A stretch of 5,814 bases of DNA from Rhodopirellula sp. (GTDB lineage Bacteria > Planctomycetota > Planctomycetia > Pirellulales > Pirellulaceae): NCBI GenBank assembly GCA_002712845.1, contig PAUV01000059.1, positions 15,752 through 21,565 of the forward strand. The letters are read 5' to 3'. Positions 1 to 5,814 of this stretch are shown here, in pieces (position 1 is the first letter of the stretch; every line of letters begins with the position of its first letter). The position numbers and the translations under genes are program-made. Below the pieces are notes generated by a model. It worked only from the letters and a program-made list of their open reading frames with translations, was not told where the DNA came from and made no database searches.

Positions 1-761
1 CTCAGGGCATCTTCTGGGATCACCACGGTGCCCAGATCATTCATGCCCGGCTTGACGTCTACCTTGAATCGACTGCGACTCCACTCTTCAGATTTTCCGT
101 TGATCTCCACTTCCTTGATACCACCAGCCTCGTGGTAAACGCGGAAAACAAGCTCCTCACCGGCTGGCAAACCTTTGATCGTTAGGTCACCGTTTTCGTC
201 GCTGACTGCGGCGAAAGGATGATCCAAAACAACGACATAAGATTTCATCCAAGGATGAATGTTGCAGTCCACAGGAATCGGAGCGGGCTCATTTTCCTCG
301 AGAGCGACGGTTTTTTCCTGACCTGCCGGGATGGTGAAGTTCTGCTGCTTGTTGTTGAAAAACCCAAGGTTAGCATTATGCCCAACCGAATCAGGATTGG
401 TAACTTTAAGAGTGTCACCGGTTTGGGCAATGACGATGTGTGGCTCGAAACGGCAAGCGTCATTTGCCAATGTCAGCGTCTTGTTCGCAGCTGGAACGGC
501 ATCCAGCTTGGAGCCACCACGGCCGGTGTAAACGTAAACAACAACGTTCTTAACGCCCTTGTTTTTCGGATTCACCAACAATCGCTCGTTCATTAGCTTG
601 GATTTTCCGCAGAACTGAACATCTTTGTTGACGTCGATGGCACTTGGGGCCGGTGCATCACCACCATATTCAAAGTGGATCTTAAGATCACCTGTCTCTG
701 CCATTACTGGTATGGAGGGAATCAGCAGCAACGCGACAGCGGATAGCATCAAAATCTTCAA
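1..761 (-). CDS. Secreted cupredoxin-like (amicyanin-type) protein, C-terminus cut by window edge
   Basis: An open frame of 253 codons runs off the left edge without a stop. The start is TTG at 761-759: an in-frame TAA lies at 797-795, no other start codon falls between, and AGGAG sits 8 bases upstream. Residues 1-21 form a signal peptide (Lys2, hydrophobic core, Val-Met-Ala cleavage site), so export is expected. Residues about 22-110 are beta-rich, with Cys51 and Cys103 as a possible disulfide pair. Residues about 111-180 look like a cupredoxin: His128 in VGHNAN, then Cys166, His169 and Met172 in DCNIHPWM. This Cys-x2-His-x2-Met loop and the GDTLKVTNPD lead-in resemble amicyanin, so a type 1 copper site is inferred. 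From about residue 181 (AVSDENGDLTIKGLPAGE) there is a carboxypeptidase-regulatory-like beta-sandwich. Such proteins are often labelled methylamine utilization protein, but no amine dehydrogenase gene is visible here. An electron-transfer role is plausible; the partner is unknown. Confidence 0.85.
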   Translation of the reverse strand, partial: MKILMLSAVALLLIPSIPVMAETGDLKIHFEYGGDAPAPSAIDVNKDVQFCGKSKLMNERLLVNPKNKGVKNVVVYVYTGRGGSKLDAVPAANKTLTLANDACRFEPHIVIAQTGDTLKVTNPDSVGHNANLGFFNNKQQNFTIPAGQEKTVALEENEPAPIPVDCNIHPWMKSYVVVLDHPFAAVSDENGDLTIKGLPAGEELVFRVYHEAGGIKEVEINGKSEEWSRSRFKVDVKPGMNDLGTVVIPEDAL

Positions 762-767
762 CGGTGT

Positions 768-774
768 CTCTCCT
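768..774 (-). promoter_or_regulatory. Ribosome binding site deciding the TTG start of the cupredoxin gene
   Basis: On the minus strand AGGAGAG lies at 774-768. Its AGGAG core ends 8 bases before TTG at 761. The next in-frame start, ATG at 749-747, has no such sequence at a usable distance and would remove the Lys at the head of the signal peptide. Both facts favour the TTG. Confidence 0.75.
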
Positions 775-867
775 CTGGAGGGATCAGATGGGCTTTACAT
801 TTGGACGGGTCGGTAATCAACCACGACTTCCAGTGTAACCGACGAAATCAGCGGCACACGCATCAAA

Positions 868-960
868 TCGCCAGTGGCGAAAATGAGCTTATGCAGTGGG
901 TTTCCTTGCCGAAGAGGAAGAGTGGCGACCGAAAAGGCACTGAAAACCCTCGATCGCCAC
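868..960. repeat. Cluster of GTGGCGA/TCGCCAC motifs
   Basis: AGTGGCGA occurs at 873-880 and, identically, at 921-928, starting 48 bases apart. The reverse complement TCGCCAC occurs at 954-960. The first copy is one arm of a near-perfect dyad (TCGCCA, G, TGGCGA; 868-880). The second and third form 7-bp arms around a 25-base loop. In the 5' flank of the cupredoxin gene, about 110-200 bases before its start, these could be regulator sites or hairpins in its leader. The repetition is directly visible; the function is unknown. Confidence 0.4.
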
Positions 961-1184
961 CCATTCAATTAGTCTTTCGCGAAGAAAGCGCTGCCCAAGT
1001 GGTGGGGTGGTGGGATGAGCAGCAGAACAACAATCCTCGGCAGGATGCTGAAAATTGTATTGCTTAGCGGAAGATTGTCTACCGCTACCAGACTTTAAGA
1101 CGAATTTTAAAACCGCTCCCTCGGTTGGCCGGGTGTCGGCTGTCGAAGCATGGCGTCAGCCCTTAAATTGCTGCTTGTATTCGA

Positions 1185-1215
1185 TTTGCATGCAAAAGTT
1201 GCCCGCTAAATTTAG
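1185..1215. promoter_or_regulatory. Two perfect palindromes immediately upstream of purD
   Basis: TTTGCATGCAAA (1185-1196) and CTAAATTTAG (1206-1215) are perfect palindromes of 12 and 10 bases, spaced 9 bases apart, with the second ending 9 bases before the purD ATG. They could be an operator or overlap the purD promoter. Short AT-rich palindromes also arise by chance, and no regulator is identified. Confidence 0.3.
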
Positions 1216-1224
1216 GTAGTCGCG

Positions 1225-2520
1225 ATGAAGGTTTTGGTGGTTGGAAATGGTGGACGTGAGCATGCCTTGGCGTGGAAACTTGGCCAAAGCCCAAAAGTGG
1301 ACAAGGTATTTGTAGCGCCCGGCAATGCTGGAACGGCCCAGGACGCAGAAAACATCGACTTGGCCGCAACGGATATCCCCGGTCTTATCCAATTCGCCAA
1401 GGAAAAGTCGATCGATCTCACGGTGATTGGGCCAGAAGCCCCGCTCGTCGCAGGACTCGCCGATGCCATGGATGCTGAGGGTCTGAAAGTGTTTGGGCCT
1501 TCGCAAGCGGCTGCAGAGCTAGAGGGGAGCAAAGTCTTCTGCAAAAACCTGCTTCATACCGCAAACATTCCAACGGCAAGCTACCAGACATTTAGAAACG
1601 GTGAAGATGCCGAGCGTTACATCAAGGATCGCTATGCCGAACCTAATGAACCGGTTCATGTCGTGGTCAAAGCCGACGGTCTGGCCGCAGGCAAAGGTGT
1701 GATTGTATGCGACACGCGTGAAGAAGCACTCGAAGCAATCGACAGGATCGCATCGCGACGTGAATTCGGCGAAGCCGGCAATGAACTGATCATTGAGGAA
1801 AAGTTGATCGGCCCGGAGGCAAGCGTTCTAGCCATCACAGATGGCGAAACGATCTTGACGTTACCAGCCGCCCAAGACCACAAGCCAGCCCACGATGGCG
1901 ATACTGGTCCCAACACAGGTGGCATGGGAGCCTATTGCCCAACGCCTGTTGTAGATGAAGACTTGATGACGAAGATTGAAGCTGATGTCCTGGTACCAGT
2001 CGTTCATGCAATGAAACGTGCCCGCCGACCATTCAAGGGGATTCTCTACGCCGGTTTGATGCTCACCCCCGCTGGCCCAAAAGTTCTTGAGTTCAACGTC
2101 CGATTTGGTGACCCCGAATGCCAGCCGCTCTTAATGAGGCTTAAATCAGATTTGTTCGAGGTATTGGAAGCTGCCGCTGACGGTCGCTTAGGAGAAATTG
2201 GCCCACTGGAATGGGATGAGCGGCCCTGTACCTGCGTTGTGATGGCTAGCGATGGCTACCCGGGCGATTATGACAAAGGCCGCGAAATCAGCGGGCTGGC
2301 CAACGCAGATGCACTGGAAGATGTCAAAGTCTTTCATGCGGGAACAGAGCTCAGCGAGGGTCAGGTCGTGACCAACGGTGGCCGTGTCCTCGGCGTCACC
2401 GCCATAGGAAACACTATCAGTCAGGCAAAGCTGAATGCCTATTCTGGCGTCAAAGAGATCCGTTGGCGTGGAGCTTGGTGCCGGAAAGACATCAGCGACA
2501 AAGCACTAGCGAGTAGCTAG
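1225..2520 (+). CDS. purD: Phosphoribosylamine--glycine ligase (GAR synthetase)
   Basis: This 431-residue protein matches PurD in length (about 430) and motifs. It joins 5-phosphoribosylamine and glycine, using ATP, to make glycinamide ribonucleotide, the second step of de novo purine synthesis, in the cytoplasm. The N-terminal domain opens with VLVVGNGGREHA (residues 3-14). The ATP-grasp core shows VVKADGLAAGKGV (147-159), GPNTGGMGAY (228-237) and the metal/ATP-binding EFNVRFGDPEC (289-299); the Cys at 299, where many homologues have Thr, is a tolerated variant. NGGRVLGVTA and RWRGAWCRKDIS mark the C-terminal domain. ATG at 1225 is the first start after an in-frame TAG at 1213-1215; AGG at 1214-1216 is a weak ribosome site. 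No other purine gene is adjacent, so it appears to be transcribed alone. It converges on prmC with 53 bases between the stop codons. Confidence 0.97.
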   Translation: MKVLVVGNGGREHALAWKLGQSPKVDKVFVAPGNAGTAQDAENIDLAATDIPGLIQFAKEKSIDLTVIGPEAPLVAGLADAMDAEGLKVFGPSQAAAELEGSKVFCKNLLHTANIPTASYQTFRNGEDAERYIKDRYAEPNEPVHVVVKADGLAAGKGVIVCDTREEALEAIDRIASRREFGEAGNELIIEEKLIGPEASVLAITDGETILTLPAAQDHKPAHDGDTGPNTGGMGAYCPTPVVDEDLMTKIEADVLVPVVHAMKRARRPFKGILYAGLMLTPAGPKVLEFNVRFGDPECQPLLMRLKSDLFEVLEAAADGRLGEIGPLEWDERPCTCVVMASDGYPGDYDKGREISGLANADALEDVKVFHAGTELSEGQVVTNGGRVLGVTAIGNTISQAKLNAYSGVKEIRWRGAWCRKDISDKALASS

Positions 2521-2573
2521 CCTGCATCAAGCGTGATTGAAGACGCCGCGTTTCTGCTCGGGTACGTTTTTGC
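2521..2573. other. Convergent gap between purD and prmC
   Basis: The 53 bases between the two converging stop codons would be expected to hold termination signals for both strands. A TTTTT run at 2567-2571 follows only very weak stems in the plus direction, for example a 4-bp GCGT/ACGC. No convincing intrinsic terminator is visible, so termination may be Rho-dependent or rely on the convergence itself. Confidence 0.4.
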
Positions 2574-3458
2574 TTAAATACGTTGCAGCGAAAGAATACG
2601 ACGATGGCCGTCGAGGTCCTTAATGAAACGCAGGTCACCGAACGCAGGATTTGCGAGAGCTAACGCTTGACAGGCATCAGCAATCATCGGGCTCAGCTCG
2701 ATGATCAAACGCCCGCCAATGTTCAGTCTATCCGGAGCTTGCTCGAGCAACCTTGCGATCACCTCTGTACCATCAGGACCCGAAACCAAAGCTCCCTGAG
2801 GTTCAAAGTCTCTCACCGTAGGTGACAACTCTTTGTATTCCGCCTCACTGACATAGGGTGGATTGCTACAAATCACGTCAAAACATTCTGGTTGTTCTAC
2901 TGCCGATAACAGATCACTCTGCATGAACTCAATACGATCGGCCACCTCCAGTTTCTGTGCATTCCATGCCGCAATTTTCAACGCGGCCTCACTGATGTCC
3001 ACCGCTGTCACTACCGCGTTCGCACAACTTTGGGCGACACTAATGGCGATGACTCCAGACCCGGTTCCCACATCAATGACTTGGAGGGGGCGATCCAATG
3101 AAAACTGCTTGGCGCAGTCAAGAGTTTCGACGACGAGGTGTTCCGTTTCTGGTCGTGGAATCAGCGTAGCATCACTGACTCGAAATCGGGAGGAATAGAA
3201 TTCCCTGTAACCGACCAATTGTGCGACCGGCATGCCCTCTCCTCGGCGTCGCACCATCTCACGAAAAGCTACGCGTTGCTCCTCGCCCGGTTCCTCGGCA
3301 AAAGCGGTGTAGAGTTCGATTCTTTCACACTCACGAGCATGGGCAAGCAGGACCTCAGCATCAAGACGTGGCGATTCACTTCCTTTGCGTTTAAAAAATT
3401 CAGTTGTCCAATCCAGTAAACGCAGCACGGTCCAGGGCTGGTCTTGACTCTCGGACAT
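2574..3458 (-). CDS. prmC: Peptide chain release factor N5-glutamine methyltransferase
   Basis: This 294-residue protein is PrmC (HemK). It uses S-adenosylmethionine to methylate the glutamine of the GGQ motif in release factors, which raises termination efficiency. An N-terminal helical substrate-binding domain (about residues 8-90) leads into LVGYREFY (81-88) and TLIPRPETE (98-106). The Rossmann methyltransferase domain follows: SAM-binding VIDVGTGSG (127-135) and catalytic NPPY (199-202), which grips the target glutamine. The frame could be opened 19 codons earlier (ATG ending at 3515), but ATG at 3458-3456 is preferred. It has GAGGG 7 bases upstream, and the resulting start (MSESQDQPWTVLRLLDW) aligns with the usual N-terminus. 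It lies 81 bases downstream of prfA on the same strand, and the two are probably co-transcribed. That neighbour encodes its substrate. Confidence 0.96.
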   Translation of the reverse strand: MSESQDQPWTVLRLLDWTTEFFKRKGSESPRLDAEVLLAHARECERIELYTAFAEEPGEEQRVAFREMVRRRGEGMPVAQLVGYREFYSSRFRVSDATLIPRPETEHLVVETLDCAKQFSLDRPLQVIDVGTGSGVIAISVAQSCANAVVTAVDISEAALKIAAWNAQKLEVADRIEFMQSDLLSAVEQPECFDVICSNPPYVSEAEYKELSPTVRDFEPQGALVSGPDGTEVIARLLEQAPDRLNIGGRLIIELSPMIADACQALALANPAFGDLRFIKDLDGHRRILSLQRI

Positions 3459-3465
3459 TTTCTTT

Positions 3466-3470
3466 CCCTC
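3466..3470 (-). promoter_or_regulatory. Ribosome binding site for prmC
   Basis: GAGGG on the minus strand ends 7 bases before ATG at 3458. It selects this start over the in-frame ATG ending at 3515, which has no such sequence at a suitable distance. Confidence 0.7.
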
Positions 3471-3539
3471 ATTCAAACGTACAGCGGGGGGTCGCTTTTG
3501 ACTTTTGAAGAGCAACTCCGTTTCAGGTAGCCAGCTTGT

Positions 3540-4622
3540 TCAGTCGATCATGTCACCGCGAAGTTGATCACGGTCATACTCAATCAAAGCATCGGTTACC
3601 GGTGTAAGATCGCCGGCAATTACCTGATCCAACTTATAAAGCGTCAGGTTGATTCTGTGGTCCGTCAAACGATTTTGAGGAAAATTATAAGTGCGAATTC
3701 GCTGGCTACGATCGCCCGATCCAATCAAACCTTTTCTTTGCTCTGCCTGCTTGGCAGCCTCTTCCTCGCGTTTCTTTTCATAGATCCTGGCTTTCAGGAC
3801 ACGTAAGGCTTTGGCCAAATTTTTGTGCTGACTCTTCTCGTCCTGACACTGCACAACGATCCCGGTTTCGTGGTGAGTCAGGCGGATCGCGGACTCTGTT
3901 TTATTGACGTGCTGTCCGCCCGGACCTGAAGCACCAAATTTATCAACACGGTAGTCATCCGACTTCAACTCGACTTCGACATCCTCAGGTTCCGGCATCA
4001 CTGCAACCGTTGCCGCGGAGGTATGAACCCTTCCCTGCGTCTCCGTTTCTGGCACGCGTTGCACACGATGCCCGCCAGACTCGTACTGCAAATCACGATA
4101 GACCCCCTCACCCTCGAGAGTCAGAGTGACTTCCTTGAAACCACCCATTTCGGTTGCACTCGCATCCATCACCTCTGTTTTCCACCCGCGTTGCTCAGCG
4201 TAGCGGCGATACATTTCGTACAAATCACGAGCGAATAGTGCCGCCTCGTCACCCCCGGTTCCGGCACGTACCTCCATGACACAGCGTGTTCGGTGACTGT
4301 CATCACCTCCTACTGTGAGTGAAAGCAAATCTTCCCAGATTTCTTCTCTCTGACCGCGCAAAGTTTCCATTTCACCTTCGGCCATTTCGCGCTCTTCAGC
4401 ATCCTCTGCAGCTTCGGCCATTTCTTTGCAGTCATGAATCTCGTCGGTAAGCCGCTTGAATTCACGATACTTATTAGCAAGCTTGGCCAACCCACCATGC
4501 TCACGTGCGGTAGCACTCATCCTCGCGCCGTTCCCTAAAACTTCAGGGTCGGACATATCACGCTCCAACTGCTCAAAGCGAGACAGTTTGTCTTCCAACG
4601 TGTCGCGTATTGATCCACTCAT
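3540..4622 (-). CDS. prfA: Peptide chain release factor 1
   Basis: RF1 reads UAA and UAG at the ribosomal A site and triggers peptide release. From ATG at 4622-4620 the protein is 360 residues, the standard RF1 length. Residues 1-105 form the helical, charged N-terminal domain. The codon-recognition region [19 protein letters not shown] (185-203) carries Pro-Glu-Thr at 191-193, an RF1-type PxT tripeptide rather than the SPF of RF2. The catalytic loop [11 protein letters not shown] (232-242) has Gln237, the residue PrmC methylates. The C-terminal domain includes [20 protein letters not shown]. The frame stays open for 37 more codons to 4733, but that extension has no RF1 character. No clear Shine-Dalgarno precedes the chosen ATG, so the start rests on family length. 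An intrinsic terminator lies between rpmE and this gene, so prfA probably has its own promoter within about 130 bases upstream, or depends on readthrough. Confidence 0.96.
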   Translation of the reverse strand: MSGSIRDTLEDKLSRFEQLERDMSDPEVLGNGARMSATAREHGGLAKLANKYREFKRLTDEIHDCKEMAEAAEDAEEREMAEGEMETLRGQREEIWEDLLSLTVGGDDSHRTRCVMEVRAGTGGDEAALFARDLYEMYRRYAEQRGWKTEVMDASATEMGGFKEVTLTLEGEGVYRDLQYESGGHRVQRVPETETQGRVHTSAATVAVMPEPEDVEVELKSDDYRVDKFGASGPGGQHVNKTESAIRLTHHETGIVVQCQDEKSQHKNLAKALRVLKARIYEKKREEEAAKQAEQRKGLIGSGDRSQRIRTYNFPQNRLTDHRINLTLYKLDQVIAGDLTPVTDALIEYDRDQLRGDMID

Positions 4623-4750
4623 GGTGTTTTTTTCATGCGGTAGAGAGCGCTTGTGATCACATAAGCCTCGATTTCGAGACCTCCGATACCGATCCGCCAT
4701 CCACTTGGTAAATCGATCATGGATTTTGACCACACACTTCGAATACTTCT

Positions 4751-4796
4751 AAAAAAACAGCCGCGACGGTCGCTGTTGCGATACCCGCGCGGCTGT
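4751..4796 (-). terminator. Intrinsic terminator downstream of rpmE
   Basis: Read on the minus strand, ACAGCCGCG (4796-4788) pairs perfectly with CGCGGCTGT (4765-4757) over 9 bp. The last T starts a run of seven T at 4757-4751. The 22-base loop can fold further: GGT with ACC, and CGC with GCG, around AACA. It lies 28 bases after the rpmE stop. A GC-rich stem followed directly by a T tract on this strand is a textbook Rho-independent terminator. Confidence 0.9.
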
Positions 4797-4824
4797 GATC
4801 GTACTTCGTGCCAATAGCAGTAAG

Positions 4825-5058
4825 TTACTTCTTGCCCTTGGAGGCAAGACTGCCGTAAGTACCTGCTGCAAACTTCTTCTGGAACTTATCAATACGTCCA
4901 GCCGTATCAACGTACTTCAGCTTTCCGGTGTAGAAAGGGTGACATTCATTACAAATGTCGATCTTCAACTCGGACCGAACGCTGCGAGTCTGGAAACTGC
5001 TGCCGCAACCGCAGGTAACAGTCGTGTCTTGGTAATTTGGATGAATGCCGTCTTTCAT
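4825..5058 (-). CDS. rpmE: Large-subunit ribosomal protein L31 (zinc-binding type)
   Basis: From ATG at 5058-5056 this encodes 77 residues beginning MKDGIHPNY, the usual L31 N-terminus. L31 sits on the 50S central protuberance and helps bridge the two subunits. Cys16, Cys18, Cys36 and Cys39 (CGC and CNEC) form the zinc ribbon of the C+ type; HPFYTGK (40-46) is the family signature. The tail is basic (KGKK), as expected for rRNA contact. The frame is open to a TTG at 5151, which would add 31 residues unlike L31, so the ATG is preferred although its ribosome site is weak. It precedes prfA and prmC on the same strand but is separated from them by a strong terminator. Because it keeps its zinc cysteines, this looks like the zinc-replete paralogue; no cysteine-less copy is in the window. 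Confidence 0.95.
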   Translation of the reverse strand: MKDGIHPNYQDTTVTCGCGSSFQTRSVRSELKIDICNECHPFYTGKLKYVDTAGRIDKFQKKFAAGTYGSLASKGKK

Positions 5059-5121
5059 GGCGTCTTTCAGATGGTTTGAGGTAGTTGGCGCTGGCTTTCG
5101 TACAGAGCCAATGAGCCCCGC

Positions 5122-5151
5122 ATCGTACGTTAAACACCCCATTTTGTTCAA
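5122..5151 (-). promoter_or_regulatory. Candidate sigma-70-type promoter for rpmE
   Basis: On the minus strand TTGAAC (5151-5146) and TACGAT (5127-5122) are separated by 18 bases, each matching the -35 and -10 consensus at 4 of 6 positions. Transcription would begin near 5115, giving a leader of about 57 bases before the rpmE ATG. The match is modest and the planctomycete consensus may differ, so this is a suggestion only. Confidence 0.3.
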
Positions 5152-5294
5152 GGCCTTTGAGGCGGAAAGCAGAATTCAGCCCCACGATTTGCCGCAATCG
5201 CCTGCTACGCTGCCCCATTTGTGGGCCAAGGATACTTGTCCTGCCTGCACTCTGACCCCCCATCAGGCGAAATGAAGTGAAATGGGTACGCCTT

Positions 5295-5341
5295 CAAAAA
5301 AGACACGGCTGAGAATGTCGGGGTTTCGGCACAACGAGCCG
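5295..5341 (-). terminator. Possible weak terminator after the hydrolase gene
   Basis: On the minus strand CGGCT (5341-5337) can pair with AGCCG (5310-5306). TGTC and then six T (5300-5295) follow. An inner GTTG/CGAC pairing could extend the stem, with an uneven internal loop. The stem is short and the T run is offset by several bases, about 180 bases beyond the hydrolase stop, so support is weak. Confidence 0.25.
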
Positions 5342-5418
5342 GAATGGCCCTCCCAATGACTTTCAGATCGCTGAATTCTGCCAATTCAACTCATCAGCTG
5401 CAGGATGGCAACCACGCC

Positions 5419-5435
5419 GCGAGTGATTCACTCGC
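5419..5435. repeat. Near-perfect 17-base dyad
   Basis: GCGAGTGA (5419-5426) and TCACTCGC (5428-5435) are exact inverted copies around one T. As RNA this makes a 7-bp stem with a 3-base loop. It lies 89 bases past the hydrolase stop. There is no T run beside it on the minus strand, so it could be a binding site or a transcript-end hairpin rather than a standard terminator. Confidence 0.45.
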
Positions 5436-5523
5436 CTGTTTACTTGTCTTCTACGGTCTGAATTCCAGCCTGCTGCACGCCTAATTCTGCACAGCTCGAT
5501 TGGCCGAGATTACTCTCTAGAAG

Positions 5524-5814
5524 CTAGCGATCCGAATCTCTCGAACTGGTTGCATCGCTCGAAGCGTCTGTGTTCCTCGAGGCATCTGTGTCCCTCGACG
5601 AGTGTGCGGAATCACCAGCTTGGGCAGAATTGTCTATTTCACCAATTCGTGCAGGTTTGCTCTCGGGCATGAGCACCGCAGCTAAAAAATCACAAGCCTT
5701 CTCGAGAGCACTCACATCCATTGCCGCCTGCATGTGCCCCGCATTTGCGATGCTGTAAAACTCGGTCTTCACCCCAGCCGACTTCAACGCAAAAAAGCAT
5801 GCCTTGGTCCATGC
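5524..5814 (-). CDS. Alpha/beta hydrolase, C-terminal fragment with Ser/Asp-rich tail
   Basis: Only the last 96 residues are in the window; the frame is open to the right edge. Residues 1-46 (about 5814-5677) have the pattern of the end of an alpha/beta hydrolase or esterase: ALKSAGVKTEFYSIANAGH, with His27 in AGH as the likely catalytic-triad histidine, then EKACDFLAAVL as the final helix. The nucleophile and acid would lie outside the window, so the substrate and subfamily (esterase, dienelactone-hydrolase-like or peptidase-like) cannot be given. After MPESKP the protein continues for roughly 40 residues rich in Ser, Asp, Thr and Arg, including the six-residue repeat SRDTDA/SRNTDA, which is unusual for the fold and probably disordered. 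The stop is TAG at 5526-5524. Confidence 0.7.
   Translation of the reverse strand, partial: AWTKACFFALKSAGVKTEFYSIANAGHMQAAMDVSALEKACDFLAAVLMPESKPARIGEIDNSAQAGDSAHSSRDTDASRNTDASSDATSSRDSDR
5564..5599. repeat. Imperfect 18-bp tandem repeat inside the hydrolase tail
   Basis: Two adjacent 18-base units (5564-5581 and 5582-5599) match at 15 of 18 positions. A shortened 12-base relative lies at 5552-5563. Because 18 is a multiple of three, copy changes keep the frame and add or remove six residues of the SRxTDA type. Confidence 0.6.

Larger units (their letters stand above)
762..1224. other. Divergent intergenic region with several short inverted repeats
   Basis: These 463 bases separate the minus-strand cupredoxin gene from plus-strand purD, so they should carry promoters for both. 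I could not pick out convincing -35/-10 pairs. Visible structure: TCGCCA-G-TGGCGA at 868-880; AGTGGCGA again at 921-928, with its core inverted at 954-960 (TCGCCAC); a TTCGCGAA palindrome at 976-983; TAGCGG/CCGCTA arms at 1065-1070 and 1082-1087; GGCTG/CAGCC arms at 1138-1142 and 1157-1161; and two palindromes just before purD. An 88-codon TTG-initiated open frame (801-1067, plus) has no recognisable motif and is not called as a gene. Confidence 0.6.
5059..5523. other. Intergenic region between the hydrolase and rpmE
   Basis: These 465 bases lie between two minus-strand genes. No convincing coding frame was seen. The region should contain the end signal of the hydrolase transcript and the rpmE promoter. 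Visible elements are an inverted repeat at 5419-5435, a weak hairpin followed by six T in the minus direction (5295-5341), and a modest promoter-like pair at 5122-5151. No tRNA-like fold or known riboswitch was recognised. Confidence 0.5.

Noticed and set aside
219..596. A 125-codon plus-strand open frame
   Set aside because: It is antisense to the cupredoxin gene, whose signal peptide, copper ligands and ribosome site clearly identify the coding strand.
801..1067. An 88-codon plus-strand open frame between the cupredoxin gene and purD
   Set aside because: It starts at TTG without a ribosome site, has no recognisable motif, and lies across the repeated motifs of a divergent intergenic region.
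1186..1214. TTGCAT and TAAATT/AATTTA as a purD promoter
   Set aside because: The better -10 has only a 15-base spacer and the elements coincide with palindromes; a -10 this close to the ATG would leave almost no leader.
4623..4733. N-terminal extension of prfA by 37 codons
   Set aside because: The added residues do not resemble release factor 1, and the shorter form gives exactly the usual 360-residue length.
4726..4754. Plus-strand TTGACC with a loose -10 (CTAAAA) at 17 bases
   Set aside because: The -10 matches poorly and there is no plus-strand gene downstream; the A run belongs to the minus-strand terminator.
5059..5151. N-terminal extension of rpmE by 31 codons from a TTG
   Set aside because: L31 normally begins at MKxGIHP, which matches the ATG at 5058; the extension overlaps the candidate promoter.
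1..5814. Mobile element, CRISPR array, toxin-antitoxin or defence system
   Set aside because: No transposase, integrase, nuclease or reverse transcriptase motifs, no regularly spaced repeats, and no terminal inverted repeats with target duplications were seen; the genes are housekeeping or common accessory types.

Overview
The window looks like ordinary chromosomal DNA from a planctomycete, most likely Pirellulaceae/Rhodopirellula-like. This is an inference from moderate GC content, a secreted amicyanin-like copper protein with a regulatory-like C-terminal domain, the wording of the PurD motifs (GDPEC instead of GDPET), gene starts with and without Shine-Dalgarno sequences, and the rpmE-prfA-prmC order. 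No database search was possible.

Layout, left to right. Bases 1-761 (minus) hold most of a secreted cupredoxin-like protein whose C-terminus lies outside the window; it starts at TTG. Bases 762-1224 are a divergent intergenic region with several short inverted repeats and no convincing gene. Bases 1225-2520 (plus) encode PurD, the glycinamide ribonucleotide synthetase of purine synthesis. It converges, across a 53-base gap, on a minus-strand translation cluster read from right to left: rpmE (ribosomal protein L31, 4825-5058), a strong intrinsic terminator (4751-4796), prfA (release factor 1, 3540-4622) and prmC (release-factor glutamine methyltransferase, 2574-3458). Bases 5059-5523 are non-coding. 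Bases 5524-5814 (minus) encode the C-terminal end of an alpha/beta hydrolase with a Ser/Asp/Thr/Arg-rich repeat tail.

Functionally, the central block is coherent: PrmC modifies the glutamine of the GGQ motif carried by the release factor encoded just upstream, and L31 belongs to the same ribosome. PurD, the copper protein and the hydrolase have no evident link to it or to each other.

I found no mobile element, CRISPR array, RNA gene or new multi-gene system. The points worth a second look are modest: the amicyanin-type copper site in a multi-domain protein, repeated motifs in the two intergenic regions, a possible 19-codon leader ORF and palindromes before purD, and the repeat-built tail of the hydrolase.
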